From Taenia hydatigena (Eukaryota > Platyhelminthes > Cestoda > Cyclophyllidea > Taeniidae), in contig JADWOT020000001.1 of NCBI GenBank assembly GCA_036345935.2, positions 30,881,062 through 30,945,061 of the forward strand: DNA of 64,000 bases, given 5' to 3'. This document shows positions 13,638-25,900 of this stretch, piece after piece (the stretch's first letter is position 1; each line of letters opens with the position of its first letter). A program made the translations under genes and the position numbers. The notes under the pieces were generated by a model that saw only the letters and a list, made by a program, of their open reading frames with translations, had not been told where the DNA came from and did not search any database.

Positions 13638-15249
13638 TGAGCAGCGGGTACTTAAGAGAGATTAAGATGAGTGGCATGACTACCTTGAATGTGAATGCTA
13701 TTTTTGCTTAAATGGAAGCTAAGAACATGGGTTTTGATTTTAAAGAATTGATTGGTAAAGACTTGTTAGGGCATCACAGGGTTCCATGAGTGAATACAAA
13801 GAGGGGCTATGGGAGCTGGACTTCTTGAAGAGGGAAACGGGTGGGTGCCACAATCGCAACTCTTGATGAGCTGCAGTATTTGGAGCGACTTTTAAGCATT
13901 CCTAGATTTTCCATCTTTTAATAAAAACACGAAACTACGTGTGCCACATAACACGCACTACACTCAGCAAGGGGCCTTCCGGTCTTGTTGCAGTCTCCTT
14001 CGCACAGTCCAGCCACTTATCTTCCTACGTAAGCAAACATGCGAACTGACTGAAGGATAGGTAGGCGCAGAAAGAAGTTCCGCAGACGAATGCGTTGTCC
14101 CACATCATCATCGAGTCATCAAAATGTTAAAATGGCTGTATAGCTTGCACATCGATCGTCGAGGCAGAGAAATTGTCGATTTTCGACAACTTTAACAAAC
14201 CTACAGCGAGGTGGTACACATCTATGCCAGCTTTAAACATTACACCCTGGTCTAGTATGTGCGACTTTGCCCTTAGATGACCTACAAGCCTGAACATTCG
14301 CCTTCCTCCGACTCCTGACTTGAGAGGCGTACTTGGCTGTCCATAGTGGAGTGCAATTACAGTCACTTGCACAGGAGGTTGAAGAGCACTCGTTAGCCAC
14401 ACTCTGTTACGAGGGAGAGAGCACTGAGCTCCCTGTCTCTGAGACTCTGGCATCCGCTCCGAACTGAAGGGGAAGGTGCATTGCTTCCAATCTGTCTAAA
14501 TTCCCTCAAGTTACCTTCGAACGGTCGCGTTTTTTGTATTTTTAGCCAGCTCTACTGACAGCCAAAGGGAGGAGTAAAATCTTGTGTCAAATGTCCATAA
14601 ATCCTTCTCAAAAACTCTGGAAACGTGAAGAGATCGGATGTCATCAGCCCATCAAAGCAGTGAATAGGCCATTGTCCACCCAGACATGGGAGCACAATCT
14701 TCTCCTTTTATGAACTAGTGGCATTATGTGGCGATAGGGACCAGTGAGACGGCAAAGACTCTTAAGATATTCCTTTCTGCCAACTCATTTTGCGCAGTCA
14801 CGCATTCATCTCACGTTTCTCCTTATTTGCTCAGGTACAGTCTTGAAGAAGTCACAATTGCCAACTTTCGTATGTGCAACACTAATTTCAATCAATCAAT
14901 TCCATTTGCTCCCAATCAGTTATTACTGCACCGTTCGGGATCCCCTCATTGCCTTGCAGCTCAGCGGTCCAATTGGTTGGTGGAGTCGATCACGGACGGA
15001 CTATAAAGCGTGTGACTGTGGCTCCAGGTTAATTAGCAGCTACTCAGTGCACTGATTCACCAACGGCCCAACACCTGCCTCTTTTGCCTATCTGGTGAAC
15101 TTGTCATGCTTCTAGCCAACCAGCCAGCCACGCAGGCAATCAAGTGAGAAAGGAATCAACACTTTGAATATAGCTATTGCGCAAATCGTTAATTGACTGA
15201 CTAGTCCATCAACTAATTAAATAAGCATCCAACTGACTACTAGCCAAAA

Positions 15250-15660
15250 CGAAACTTATGACGATGCGTCGCTTTTGGGGTACCGAAGGGCTGCTTTGTC
15301 ACAAAACCTATGCAACAATGTATTGCTCACCCAAATTGCTAGCTTTTGGACTACTCCAAGAGGTCAGCTGACTTGTTCGAGGCTTCTTGTGATGCATCTG
15401 ATCCCTTCAAGACGAGCCGACAAGAGGCGCACGTTGTGCCTGTTGCAGGTTTGACTGACAGCAAGATCAAATCACCACATGCAATAACCGAGGGCAAGAA
15501 TCTGCTTTCAAGTTGGACTTCACTTAAATTGTTCCCTTGACTTGTGTGAGATAATTAAATCCACTTCTATCTCACCTGCTGAATTGCCGAATTCATTTTG
15601 GGTCAGTTGGCATCAAAATCCAACGTCTACCAGCCTCGATGAATATCAAACCTCGCTTAA
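15250..15660 (+). repeat. D-type block inside the IR1 right arm
   Basis: Bases 15290-15600 match 46180-46480 in the same orientation, including the run ending with EIIKSTSISPAELP here and EIIGSTSISPAELP there. The mirror position in the left arm lacks this block. No intact gene is evident. Confidence 0.5.
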
Positions 15661-16258
15661 CTTCGTCCTTGAAACCATCCAGTCGGCTTTACTATCGCAT
15701 TCATTGCGCTTACTTCTTGCAAGTGTGATATCTACAGAGGTGTCAATGACTATGCTAGCTGGACATCGCCTTCTTCTGATTGCCACAGACTTTATTCCGA
15801 CTACTCCATGCGAGGTCTGAAGTCATCAAGTACGAGGGCATTTGGCTAGTGGAAGAGGTAGACGACGGTTCGATGCTAAGAAGTAAAGTGAACTTGAGAG
15901 GAGACAACTGTTTGGCGTATTGGTTATTCTAGTGAATTATCCTCATCAATTACTGCTTCCTTTTTCTACTTATTTGATTAATCCTGACCACCCCCTACAG
16001 GCTACTATGGCGTCCCTCACACCTACTTACCCACCCACCCCAAAGCACCGTTGCTTATCCCATTCCCCTATACACGATGCTTCCCAAAATGGGTAATGAA
16101 TATTAGCCTTAAATTGAGCAAAACTTGATTTGAATGATACCACTATGCCAAAGTGAAGGCGGATAAAAGGCAAAAAGCACGATCAACCAAAGATCAAAAT
16201 ACGGCAAGAAAACAAGTATCACAGTTAATTTAAATTGACAACAACACCTCTAATGTCA

Positions 16259-16447
16259 TTATGTCATCAAGTAGCAGCAGTTCACCAGTGCACAACCTCG
16301 GTTTGTGCAGAAGAAGGCCACGCAGACTATTTTCTCCCTTGATAGCAGCTTCGCAAAGTCACTGAAGCATGAAAATTGCGGCGATGTGACTGCTTCATCT
16401 GCGTGCGCAGCAGCTCCTAATAACCCGAGCACTCCAGACTCGAGCAT
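16259..16447 (-). pseudogene. relic of the TM-gene main exon
   Basis: The minus strand reads LLSREKIVCVAFFC and CALVNCCY, equivalent to MLSEEGVLYAVFL and FALLNWS in the TM exon. The middle is shortened compared with the other relics. It is the inverted counterpart of 3211-3420. Confidence 0.45.
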
Positions 16448-16858
16448 TTGGATTCCATGAGGTTTTGTGTACTAACTGCTCACACTCTGCTTGTTCCAAG
16501 AGTGCAAAGATCAAGAAGGAAAGACGAAATTCACGACCTCCGCATGCATTGCGATCAGCTCTTTTAAGCAATACTTTCATTTTATTACTTCAAGAATTCG
16601 CTTTCAATTGATGTGGTCGATGCCACCTGCGGTGTTGTCAAAACAGGCATTACACGACATTCTTGAAGACGAAACCACGAGAGCTATTTACTGACGAGCA
16701 GTGAGACGGGAAAGATTTTTATGCTTGTTTTGTCTTGCCTCTTCTGTGCCCGGTGGATCCCTAAGTCCGCGAAGACTACGAGAACTCGCTTGAGTCGAAA
16801 GGACACCTCCCATGACACTAATCATGCAAGAAGTGTACGCATCGACATGAGACGGTGA

Positions 16859-17128
16859 TTGTCACTGGATGCTTGTAAGGACAAAGTTCATCGAGTCTCA
16901 AAACTTATCGAGGCAGCATTTGCAAGGGTGTGTGAAGGTGCGGATTTCGTCTTTCCTTATTTGGTCCTCATTCACTCAAAACGAGTAGATTGTATGCAGT
17001 TGGGTATCAGTATCCAGGACCGGTGCCGTTGCTACACCGCCACTGTTAATGCGATTGGTGCTGTTGCAACACTGCTGGATTCTACGGCCAGACTGACCAC
17101 AGCATCATTAGTGGAGACGAATGTGTAG
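16859..17128 (+). other. 89-codon open frame, partner of 2513-2782
   Basis: It has equal length and the same start context as the frame in the left arm, with changes spread along it (for example W to C and E to K near the start). It ends in SLVETNV against SLVETDV. There is no recognised domain and no splice partner. The call rests only on retention of the frame in both arms. Confidence 0.3.
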
Positions 17129-17844
17129 CCTCTTCGTCAGGTCGACACGTTTGCATTATATACGCTTTAGCTAATTAGTCTTCAAAGTTAGACGAGATGC
17201 GTTCGACGAACACGTCTCTGGCTACCAAATCGTCGTCATCTTCCTTTAAGAAAGTAAAGTACTCACTGAACTAGCATCATATCACCAATGAAGAATGTTC
17301 TTTTTCTGCTCTTACTTCAGTCTTTTTGAGGAAATAAAACCTATGCAGAAGATGAGGGCAAGGGGATGCACGAATGCAGTCACAGAAACTAACAAATCCA
17401 TCGAAATGTGTCGCAGACTCAATACTAAAGCTTCTTTGGTGCAATGATGAGCGAGGATCAAGTGGCCCCATTTGCCCCTTCATGCCACCCTCCAGCTCCC
17501 TACCCTTTTGTATGATCGCATGATTCAAAAAGTGATTTCGCTACATCTTGCGCTTCAACCGCTTCTTCTGCACCTGTGTAGTAATGAGTAGGCGAAGGGA
17601 CTAAAATCACTGAAGATATGAGGGACGGACAATGAGTGAATAAGGCTTCTTAGCCTAATCGTTTCATCGCATCAAAACGAAAGCCAAGATGGGAGCGGCA
17701 ATCGCTTAATCTATTGTACACTTTTGCGAATGAGTTAGTAAACTGCGGCCATTGCACCCAGTAAAAGCACACAAGAGAACAGCTTCGCTCTGTCTGGAGG
17801 CCGTCCATATAATCCATCTACTCGCGTCCGGCACACTCCAGTGA

Positions 17845-18063
17845 TTGGATGTTGTTTCGCATGCAATTCATTTCCAAATCCTCGTCTTCTCGTCGACGAC
17901 AGGCAAGGCGGCTGCACCGTCGCAAGTTTCATCCTTCGGTAGTTTGGTGATGACGCTGTCGGAGGATGAAGTAGTCTGTCCAGCCTTCTTCTGTACGTAC
18001 CTAGTCTTTGCACTGGTGAACTGCTGTCGCAATGCAGTCAACCTGGAGACATGTTGGCAGTAG
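17845..18063 (+). pseudogene. relic of the TM-gene main exon
   Basis: It reads HAIHFQILVFSSTT, then TLSEDEVVCPAFFC and FALVNCCRNAVNL. It is the closest mirror of 1582-1794 and aligns end to end with the TM exon in the IR2 arms. It lacks the acceptor and donor seen at 25282-25559. Confidence 0.5.
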
Positions 18064-21000
18064 CGGTGTTACTGTCAATTTAAATTTTCTTTTCAATTTT
18101 TGCTGCTTGGTTGCTAGTGCTCCATGCTTTCTGTCAGCTTTCACTCTGGCATTGTGGTATGATTCAACTAAAGTTTTGGCCACATCAAGTACTAGTTACG
18201 TTAACTATTTTAAAGGCAGTATCGACAAAAAAGGGGATGGGATAAGCAATGGTGCTTTGGAGGTGGGTAGGTGAGTAGGTGTGAGGGATGCAAAGGCCAC
18301 CTGTAGGAAGCGGTCGAGATTAATGGAATAAATAGAAGGAAACAGTAAGTGATGTGCATAATATAATGGAATTACCAATATGCACAACAGTTATCTCCTC
18401 CAGTTCACTTTACTTCTCATCATTCAACTGTCGTCTTCCTCTCCCACTAGCCAAACGCTCTCGCATTCGATGACTTTAGACCTTGCATAGATTCGTCGCG
18501 ATGACACATGCAACAAGTGACCATATGACCATAGGTGGCACAAACATAGGCACGGAGAGGTGATTACTTCAGGTGAACATTATTTCCCAGCAGTTTCTCT
18601 ACCCACTCGATAGAACTCTGCATGATTTTATCGAGTCTGCCAAAACATCTCCAATCGTGTTATTTAAAGCAGTCGACCTCTCAGCTATCCGTCTGCCCAC
18701 ACTCATTCTAGCTCTAGACTTATCGGATGTTGACAAGGAAACCAACAATTATCTATCAATGGAAGCTGAGCCGAGAATGCAGTATCGATAGCTCCACCCC
18801 AAATGCAGTTGCTGTTTACTGGGAAAGACTTGCCTCACAGTGGAGATCAATTGAGTTAAACGGATGCCTCGAGACAAGAAGTGGAGACGGTGACTCACAA
18901 TGGGTTCACCTCCCTGCCGAGCATTCCACTACCTAAAATACGCCACAGCTGTGTTGGACATAGAAGTCAAAATGAGGAACTTCATGACCTGCAACTTCGT
19001 CGCAATTGAGCTGTGGATTAACCACATCTCGGGATCTCAATTAACAGTGGTGGTGTCGACACACTCCAGAGAAAACTGGCAAAGTAACACAATTACTAGC
19101 AGTTGGTCAGGTTGATGATCAGTTGGTTTGCCGGTTCGACCGGACAAGCATTCATTAACTTGCGCGGCTAAGTGACAGGCTTATGATTACCCACCGAACC
19201 CATTGTAGTGCAAAACATTGCAAGCAATAACGTTGCAACATGACAAGGCCGGTAGAGTAACTACATCTCGAGATGTCAATTAACAGTGGTGGTGTATACG
19301 CACTGCATTTCAGGCTGGGATGGGCTGACAGGGGTTTGGTTAAGATGGTTATAATGCCTTTGGATTGCTTTGGATGGCAAAAACGTTAATTGACACGTTA
19401 AGTGAGTTTTGCTTGCTACAAGAAGCATGGCAAAGGCTTGTTCTCTAGGTAATCGTCAACCTACCGAGATAGAGAAGTAGCGAGAAGAGGATGATATAGT
19501 TGGCTGTGGCATTCAAGGCATTCAGGAAAGTGGATGGTGGTAGCAATAAACATGACGCTCTTCAGACTTCCCTGCACTGCTGACCTTTACCACGGTAAAT
19601 TCCTCCGACCATCAATCTACATAATGGCTGCATCACGGACTCACAAACAAATTGCACCAATCAGTTACCGATCTATATAAAAGGCAAATTTAGTGGGCCG
19701 AAACACATCCGCACACAACGCATTGCTACTAACCAACTAATGAGTAGCTTGTCGCAGTGCCGGTGCATCGTTTATTGGGCCATTTCAGTCCAACATTAAT
19801 TAAACCACCTTCTAGCATCAATCAATCAGAGAGCGATTTCAGCTGTTCATCAGAGAAGACTAATGGAATGTCTGTGTTTGCCCAGTTAGCGTTCGCTCCT
19901 CCTCAACTGCTTCCAGTCAGTACATTAAGCACAGAAAGCCAAGACGCATTGATGCTTTGCAGCAACAGCATTCTGCAACTGCAGTTACCACTTGCGTGCC
20001 CATCACTTTTACCTTCGATTCATTCTTTGCTTGAGACTAAACCAGTCTACGCGCAAGCTGTCCTAAAATAAAAATCTTAGCTGTTCGACAATTGAGAAAA
20101 AGGTTGATGCAATTATCCATCACACGACAATAAAACCCTCATCGTACAGCCAAACGCGAGACCGAAACTATCCATCGGTTAATTTGTGCCTTAGCTTAGC
20201 TTGTGCTGAGCAAGAAATCGAACACTCCCAAGACATTTGTTCTTATCTGCTCGTCTCGGATGGCCTGAATGTATCACGAGAAGCTTAGTGCAATTCACTT
20301 GACGTCTTGCGATGCCTCAAACCTGTCAACTTGGGAAAACGATGCGTCATTGACGCTAAGCAAGGAGAGGTAAACGCCTAACCTAGTGCAGTCATTTGCG
20401 GACTTGTAGGTGCACCGCTACTGACATTGCAACCCAAAATTGTGCACAGAGGTACAGATCGCTCTACCTGGAGGCTACTTATCCATCAATGTTGATCGAG
20501 ACCACAAGCATGTGACCTCCGCATGAAGATCGTCCTGTCACCAGAGGAGCAATGCTTGCACAGCCTGCTTACTTGGAAATATGCCAAAGTTAAGGAAGGG
20601 ACTAGAGTGTCACGCAAAAGAGCCCCTTGAGGGTGTTTGCAGTTAGCTTGGACTGCCGGTTGGGTGGAGGAAGGTGGGACTGCCGACTGCTTCTCATCAA
20701 TCATTGGAATGGTAGCTCGCCTTTGGATGACTTGAGTGTTTAACAAGCGGCTTTAAGGAAATCAGCCGACAATGTTCCATTCCCTAAAGACCTAAATTTT
20801 CAAAGGCGATCCATCGCTGCAACAGCACTCTCTCGTCATCTTCTGGACACCTCAACTGACGGCTACCATCATTGCGCATCGATCTTAGTAGGACTAGGCG
20901 AATCCCATCAGATTGACAAATCTGGATCTCTCACTGCCAATAACACGAATTTACAAGGATCCAGTAAAGTAATGAACGAGTGCTGAATACTACATAGCAG

Positions 21001-22559
21001 AGGGGAACAACGAATTGAACCCAACTCGAAACACTGATGAACGAATAGCTTTCAGACAAAGCGGTGTGCTCCATCCTGTGCAACTGCCGGATACAATGGC
21101 AGCATTATGTAAACGCGTTCAGAAAGGTGTGCAATGAGTTCAGCGCTTGTTTCCTCCTTCTTGGCTTTCGTCTTCCTCGGGATGGAAAGGGGGAGAGCAA
21201 GAAGGGGACAAATTTTTATAGAGATATGACAAACAAGGTAGAATGATGAGATTTGAGCTCGTTTGACAGACAACACTTCTCGGTCAAAGGCGAATAATGA
21301 TATTTGTGCATGAGGATGTGCATCCATCGAATGATTGGTTCAGTCTACCACATCTACTTCAGCTATGCCGATATACTGAAACAGGCAGCAACCTACCAAC
21401 ATTAGCAAGTGCAGATGTGAAGACGGGAGAATCAACGACACTACACTTTGTCTTTGGGATAACGATATAGAGAGGCACTCCCCGCTCGAAAGTGATTAAT
21501 GATACTTGTGCATGAGGATGTGCATCCATCGAATGCTTTTGGCCCAAGAGAATGGTTCAGTCTACCACGTCTACTTCATTTATGCCAATATACCGAAACA
21601 GGCAGCGACCTATCAACATTGGCAAGTGCCGATATGATGACAGCAAAACCAGCAACGACACTACTCCTTGTCTTTCGGGCGATGATATAGAGAGGCATTT
21701 GATTTCCTACCTATACTCTACGTCCGAGAATCCCCTATCACCAACGCAGTCAACATCAACATAAGCATCTGGCTCGTAACCATGACCAATGCATCCAGAC
21801 GTGCCAAAGACGCCCGACTAAGCCTCTACAACTGTGCTTTCCTCCTCGTCTCTGTGGTCAGTGCTGTCCTGACCTCATGGAAGGAGGTTATGTCCTCATT
21901 ATGACAGTGAGAACCAGGGCCTGAACAACACATGCCTTTGGGAGTGTGTTGATGCATTGTTTGAATAAATTGAGGGGATTGCTCTTAACAGCATTTGGGA
22001 TACCTGCTGGTCACCCCGTATGAACCCTTCAACGTAACCGAAATGTGATCTCTCTTACTGCCACATTGCTCGTGGCTTACTCGCTGGCATGCAGGCTATC
22101 AGTGCGATTAGTTGATCATGTTCACGCGAAGAAATTGTCCAAACTAATCTCTCTGTTTGAGAGGATAGTCGCATGATTGGGATGAGCTGTCGGAATAATT
22201 CCGCTCACCATCGACATGGGTGAATGCAGCTCCACTAATTCCCCATATTTTCTTCAACAGCGCAGAAAGAGGGCACCACCGGAACTGATTTTATTTACGT
22301 TAGGCAAATCCCGTTCAAACTGCAATTGACGAAACCGTTTTCGATGTTGATCTGAGTAGGGCGCTTCGCGTTGAATGTAAAGCAGACGACGATTTACAAT
22401 TGCACAACCGTCATTCTCCACTCCTTTTTTAGGTTAACATCCTTATCTTCTTTACGAATGACTCAAGCTCAAATGAAACGACCCGTTGCAGTAGTGCAAA
22501 GACAAACCATTTGGACAATCGAAGCTACACATTAACACGATGGATTTGGGGACAAGATA

Positions 22560-23220
22560 GCATTATGAGGTTGTAAAGTAGCTTCCACACGATCGCCCAG
22601 TTACTTGGAATGTTCTTGAGGAGGATGAAGAATTCCACGTCGACTAAGAGTGCGAATATTGTGGTACCCTTGTCAAAGTGAGGTGACAGCAGCATTACTT
22701 ACAATCTATTGACCAATAAGATGTACAAGAGCAGTTCGTCTAAACCTAATTTCCATGCAGAAAAGATCGTCGAATGCCTGCAGTGAGGAGTCGGTTTTAG
22801 CATCTATGCAATCCCAATCACGTCATTAGGCCACTTTATGGGGTTCTTTGATCGAGAAATCAGTGGACTCCTGTCAGCGTTACTGTCCGAAGACCACGAT
22901 GGTGACAGAACAGTTAGGCCTTGCTGTAGGCACCAGTCTAGAGCTGGCTGACTTGAGCATCACTGCAACCACTGGAATGCCATATAGCCTTCACCATCCT
23001 GTGGCAGTTGGCATGAGGAGAAGGCTAAAACAATGAGAAGCGTGGCCGTTGAGCCACGGTTTATGCTAAATCCGCGATCTAAACCCCTCCACCTACGCGA
23101 CTCCAATGCACTTAGAACCTTTAAATCCCAAACAATCTTTGGACACCACACATGCACAAACAAATCACAAAATCAGACAGCTTAACGAATGGGACTTAGC
23201 AGCCTTACACCTTTACCCTT
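22560..23220. other. segment present only in B copy 1
   Basis: Compared with the other B copies this block is extra. The copy at 62.3 kb jumps from the equivalent of about 22560 to about 23220, and the one at 41.84 kb jumps from about 22420 to about 23480. The plus strand contains a stop-ridden frame with protein-like stretches (VTWNVLEEDEEFHVD, then ECEYCGTLVKVR). I see no terminal repeats. Either this is an insertion or the other two copies carry independent deletions. Confidence 0.45.
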
Positions 23221-23339
23221 ATAAATACGTAACCATACGTCTTACTCCTCCTTCTCTTCCCTCCTCCACCTCGCTCTCCTTCTCATCATCCCAATCATTC
23301 TTACAAGACAACTCTTCACAAGTTCAATCTCTTCATTTG

Positions 23340-23697
23340 ATTTGTTGGCCGCATCGTCTCAATTTAATTTTTGGGCGATCTGATTGCGACGCTGTCGGAC
23401 GGAGAAATGGTCTACGCAGCATTTCTGCTTGCGTAGGCGACCTTCGCATTGCTCAATTGGAGCAGTGCAACGAGCATCACTCCCTTCCTACTTGGCCAAC
23501 AATTACGCCGCCTCGTACATCTGATAACGAGGAAAGGTGATCCGAGGGAGCGCCACCCGTGCTCAGTTGGAGTAGAGGTGAGACTGTGCAGACGCCATCA
23601 ACAGAAGCTGCCGTCGGCCTCAGTGGACCAAGATGCAACTAGCTTTGCAACGTCATCTCTTTCTCATCAACTCGCATCGATGGTGCTGCTTGCATGA
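23340..23697 (+). pseudogene. TM-gene relic in B copy 1
   Basis: The first exon part reads DLIATLSDGEMVYAAFLLA, after which a TAG replaces the tyrosine codon kept at 62 kb. FALLNWSSATS follows. The second exon part (from about 23525) reads RERHPCSVGVEVR and LPSASVDQDATSFA, matching ERHQRSIGVEARP and LPPASVDRDTTSFA of the gene at 24568-25559. The intron between them is lost or scrambled. Confidence 0.55.
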
Positions 23698-23773
23698 CAA
23701 CTGCATCCAGTCAACCTAAACTTGTTAAGGTCGATCCATCTGCAGCAGCTACCCACGCTAACAAATAGCATAA

Positions 23774-24184
23774 TTGGAACGTGTAAAAATAAACTTGCCA
23801 AACAAAACGTCTCAAGTGGTAGCAATTAATACGAACACGAACTTGGTGGCCCTTTTGTCCGTCCATAACAATGATTCAATGCGAGAAATCGCCATCACCG
23901 CACGAGGAGACGTTGAGCCAGCAGAAATGTCAGCCAAACCACCGCGTCGTCACCTTAGAGCGAAGCGTCAATTGTGGTCATGGCAACGACAATTAAAAAC
24001 AAGGAATGATTTGTGTGCGTGCGTGCAAGTGATATTGCGTCCAGGTCATTGCCGCGCAACGGTATACTATGGTTTAGCCACTCCTTTGCGTTTATGCTCA
24101 TTCGATGGCTGGCCAATCACTCTAGTTCATTTTGTCGTTGCACAATTTTGGCGATCTTATGCAACGTGCGAAGCATTAGAATAA
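23774..24184 (+). other. open frame shared by three B copies
   Basis: The shared core includes DVEPAEMS and RRHLRAKRQLWSWQRQLK. The same core is found at 41226-41582 (minus) and 62825-63208 (plus). About 130 bases around it are nearly identical in all three copies, more so than flanking DNA. This copy lacks about 440 bp present in the others, which joins the core to a tail ending FVVAQFWRSY. No family is recognised. It could be coding, or conserved for another reason. Confidence 0.35.
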
Positions 24185-24204
24185 CATGGTAGCCGATGTT
24201 GGAA

Positions 24205-24209
24205 GGAGA
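24205..24209. other. empty insertion site (GGAGA)
   Basis: At this paralogous position a single GGAGA occurs. In the copies at 40.46 and 63.75 kb the same pentamer is duplicated on either side of a 196/197-bp element. This is the unoccupied target of that insertion. Confidence 0.8.
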
Positions 24210-24567
24210 GGCAATGCGAGATGTGAGATGGAAAGAGCACTTCGGAAATGTGTATGCCTATTAAATTGCTATATTACGGAATGTCTGTCGCATAGTCAGC
24301 AAGCTGGATCGCTGACAACCCTGTTTACTTATTTCTCACTAGAATTGACATTGTTGACCAATATTTTAATGTGGTGGCGCCTCTCACACCCACCCACCCA
24401 TCCAGTCCACCAATGCTCGTCTCATTACCATCCACCCCATTCAGCCCACATAGAAGGCAAAAAGAAGGTATTGCTGCAGCATAACTCTGTTAGCACGGTG
24501 CAATCATGCTATGGGGTGTGGGGAAGAGGGATAGGGAGAAGGGGAAAAGAAACGAGGCGAGTGATCC

Positions 24568-25559
24568 TTAACAACTTAAACAGCAGAAGATGCGCCATCT
24601 TCTTGCGCGTCCTCTTCTTACTCCAGGTTGGTGTTTTGGCTCTAGAATAACCAATGGAAGAAGAGAAGGGTGAGGATGCGAAATGAGGAGGAGGAGGAGG
24701 AGAGTGTATGAGTGCGGAGAGCTTACGGGGGTGTTGAGCATTCCACTCGCGCCACCAGCGCTCAGCTAAAAGAAGGAGTAAAACCATGTCGATGTGACTA
24801 ATGCCTGTAAATTGGGTGGTCAAAAGTGGACTTAACGCTAATGCCACTGCTAGCTGCCCAAAAAAATAAAACAAGTCAACTGAAGGACGTATACTAAGCC
24901 TGCAAGTAATTATGGACCAAGTGATTGAGCACAAAAGCATGAAGTAAGTCTTGAGCTAGAGCCACTATGCAACTCCTACAAAGTGGCTTGATCTGTACGA
25001 GGTGGAGGAGGAGGAGGAGGGAAAGAAGAGAGTGAGACTCACTTGCATCGGTGCCTAGACACACGGCCTCAGTGGCCGGTACAACCTCCTCGTTACGAAG
25101 GGGAGAGATTGCGAAACTGGTTGTGTCCCGGTCCACTGAGGCCGGTGGCAGCCTTCGGTGGTGGCACACACAGGGTCTAGCCTCGACTCCAATTGAGCGC
25201 TGGTGGCGCTCTCCCGCCTCGCCTTTCCTTCTTGTCACATCTACAAGGCAGCAGATTTATTAGCGAAATGGACACACTTACAGTCAACAAGGGTTCCAGC
25301 GATTCCAACGATTGCCCACATGTAGGACCATGTGAGTAGGTTCAGCGCACTACCGCTCCAATTGAGCAGTGCAAAGCCCAGGTATGAAATCAGAAATACG
25401 GCGTAGAGCACTCCTTCTTCCGACAACATCGCGAGTAAGTCACGGAAATATGAACCTGGCGACGATGCGCCTGACAGCACATCGATTGTTGGATCGAAGA
25501 CGACAATTTGAAATGCACGTGACAGCGTGCAATGAGTGAAGCAGACTGGTCGCGAATGA
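24568..25559 (-). CDS. TM gene: multi-pass membrane protein, unrecognised family (best copy, partial)
   Basis: Exon T1 (25559-25282) follows the acceptor TTTCTCAG. It encodes a soluble lead-in (LSRAFQIVVFDPTIDVLSG) and two hydrophobic segments, GVLYAVFLISYLGFALLNW and LLTWSYMWAIVGIAGTLVD. A donor GTAAGT and a 41-nt intron (25281-25241) lead in phase to exon T2 (25240 onward: ERHQRSIGVEARP, then LPPASVDRDTTSFA). T2 either splices at 25043 or reads on to 24894. Exon T3 (24804-24727) gives a hydrophobic run then LAERWWREWNAQHP. A GTAAGC...CTAG intron joins it in phase to T4 (24641-24568), a basic tail ending RWRIFCCLSC and a stop. The first exon and the T2-T3 link are unresolved. Compared with the mirror copy, T1 carries one in-frame 3-nt indel and several synonymous changes. 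The function is unknown; it is likely an integral membrane protein. Confidence 0.5.
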
Positions 25560-25900
25560 CTGAGAAATGTGAGGATTTGTAAACGATTTGGGCAAAGAGA
25601 GTCTCGATCACCAAATAGCTGTAGTTAATGTAGACTGGTTAAAGCCCACTAAGTGACGTGTTGTCTAGATCCCTAAATACTACTCCGAGTTGATTTTCTG
25701 TGTCTGTCGTGTTGTTAGGCTTTGAGGGTGATCTGGGAGTTTAAGGATACGATTCTTAGCCCTAACATTGTCTGTGGCTCAGTAAACATGCCTCATACTC
25801 CTTAGCCTTCTCAATTCTCCTGACAGAGGAAATCAAGTAGTTTAAATCATTCCACACAAAAGGTAATCCAGTTAAATTGCCGAGCGCTCCCACCTCTATC

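Larger units (their letters stand above)
13638..19636. repeat. IR1 right arm
   Basis: This is the reverse complement of 1-6272, with the pairings given there. It joins the IR2 left arm directly, and its last about 130 bases are shared with the B-module edge near 44340-44470 and 59470-59600. The junction is therefore itself a repeat-to-repeat boundary. Confidence 0.85.

Noticed and set aside
24186..24650. 154-codon plus-strand frame
   Set aside because: It runs antisense to the TM gene end (T4 and its upstream intron), lacks splice sites and is low in complexity near Gly/Arg runs. It is best explained as a shadow of the minus-strand exons.
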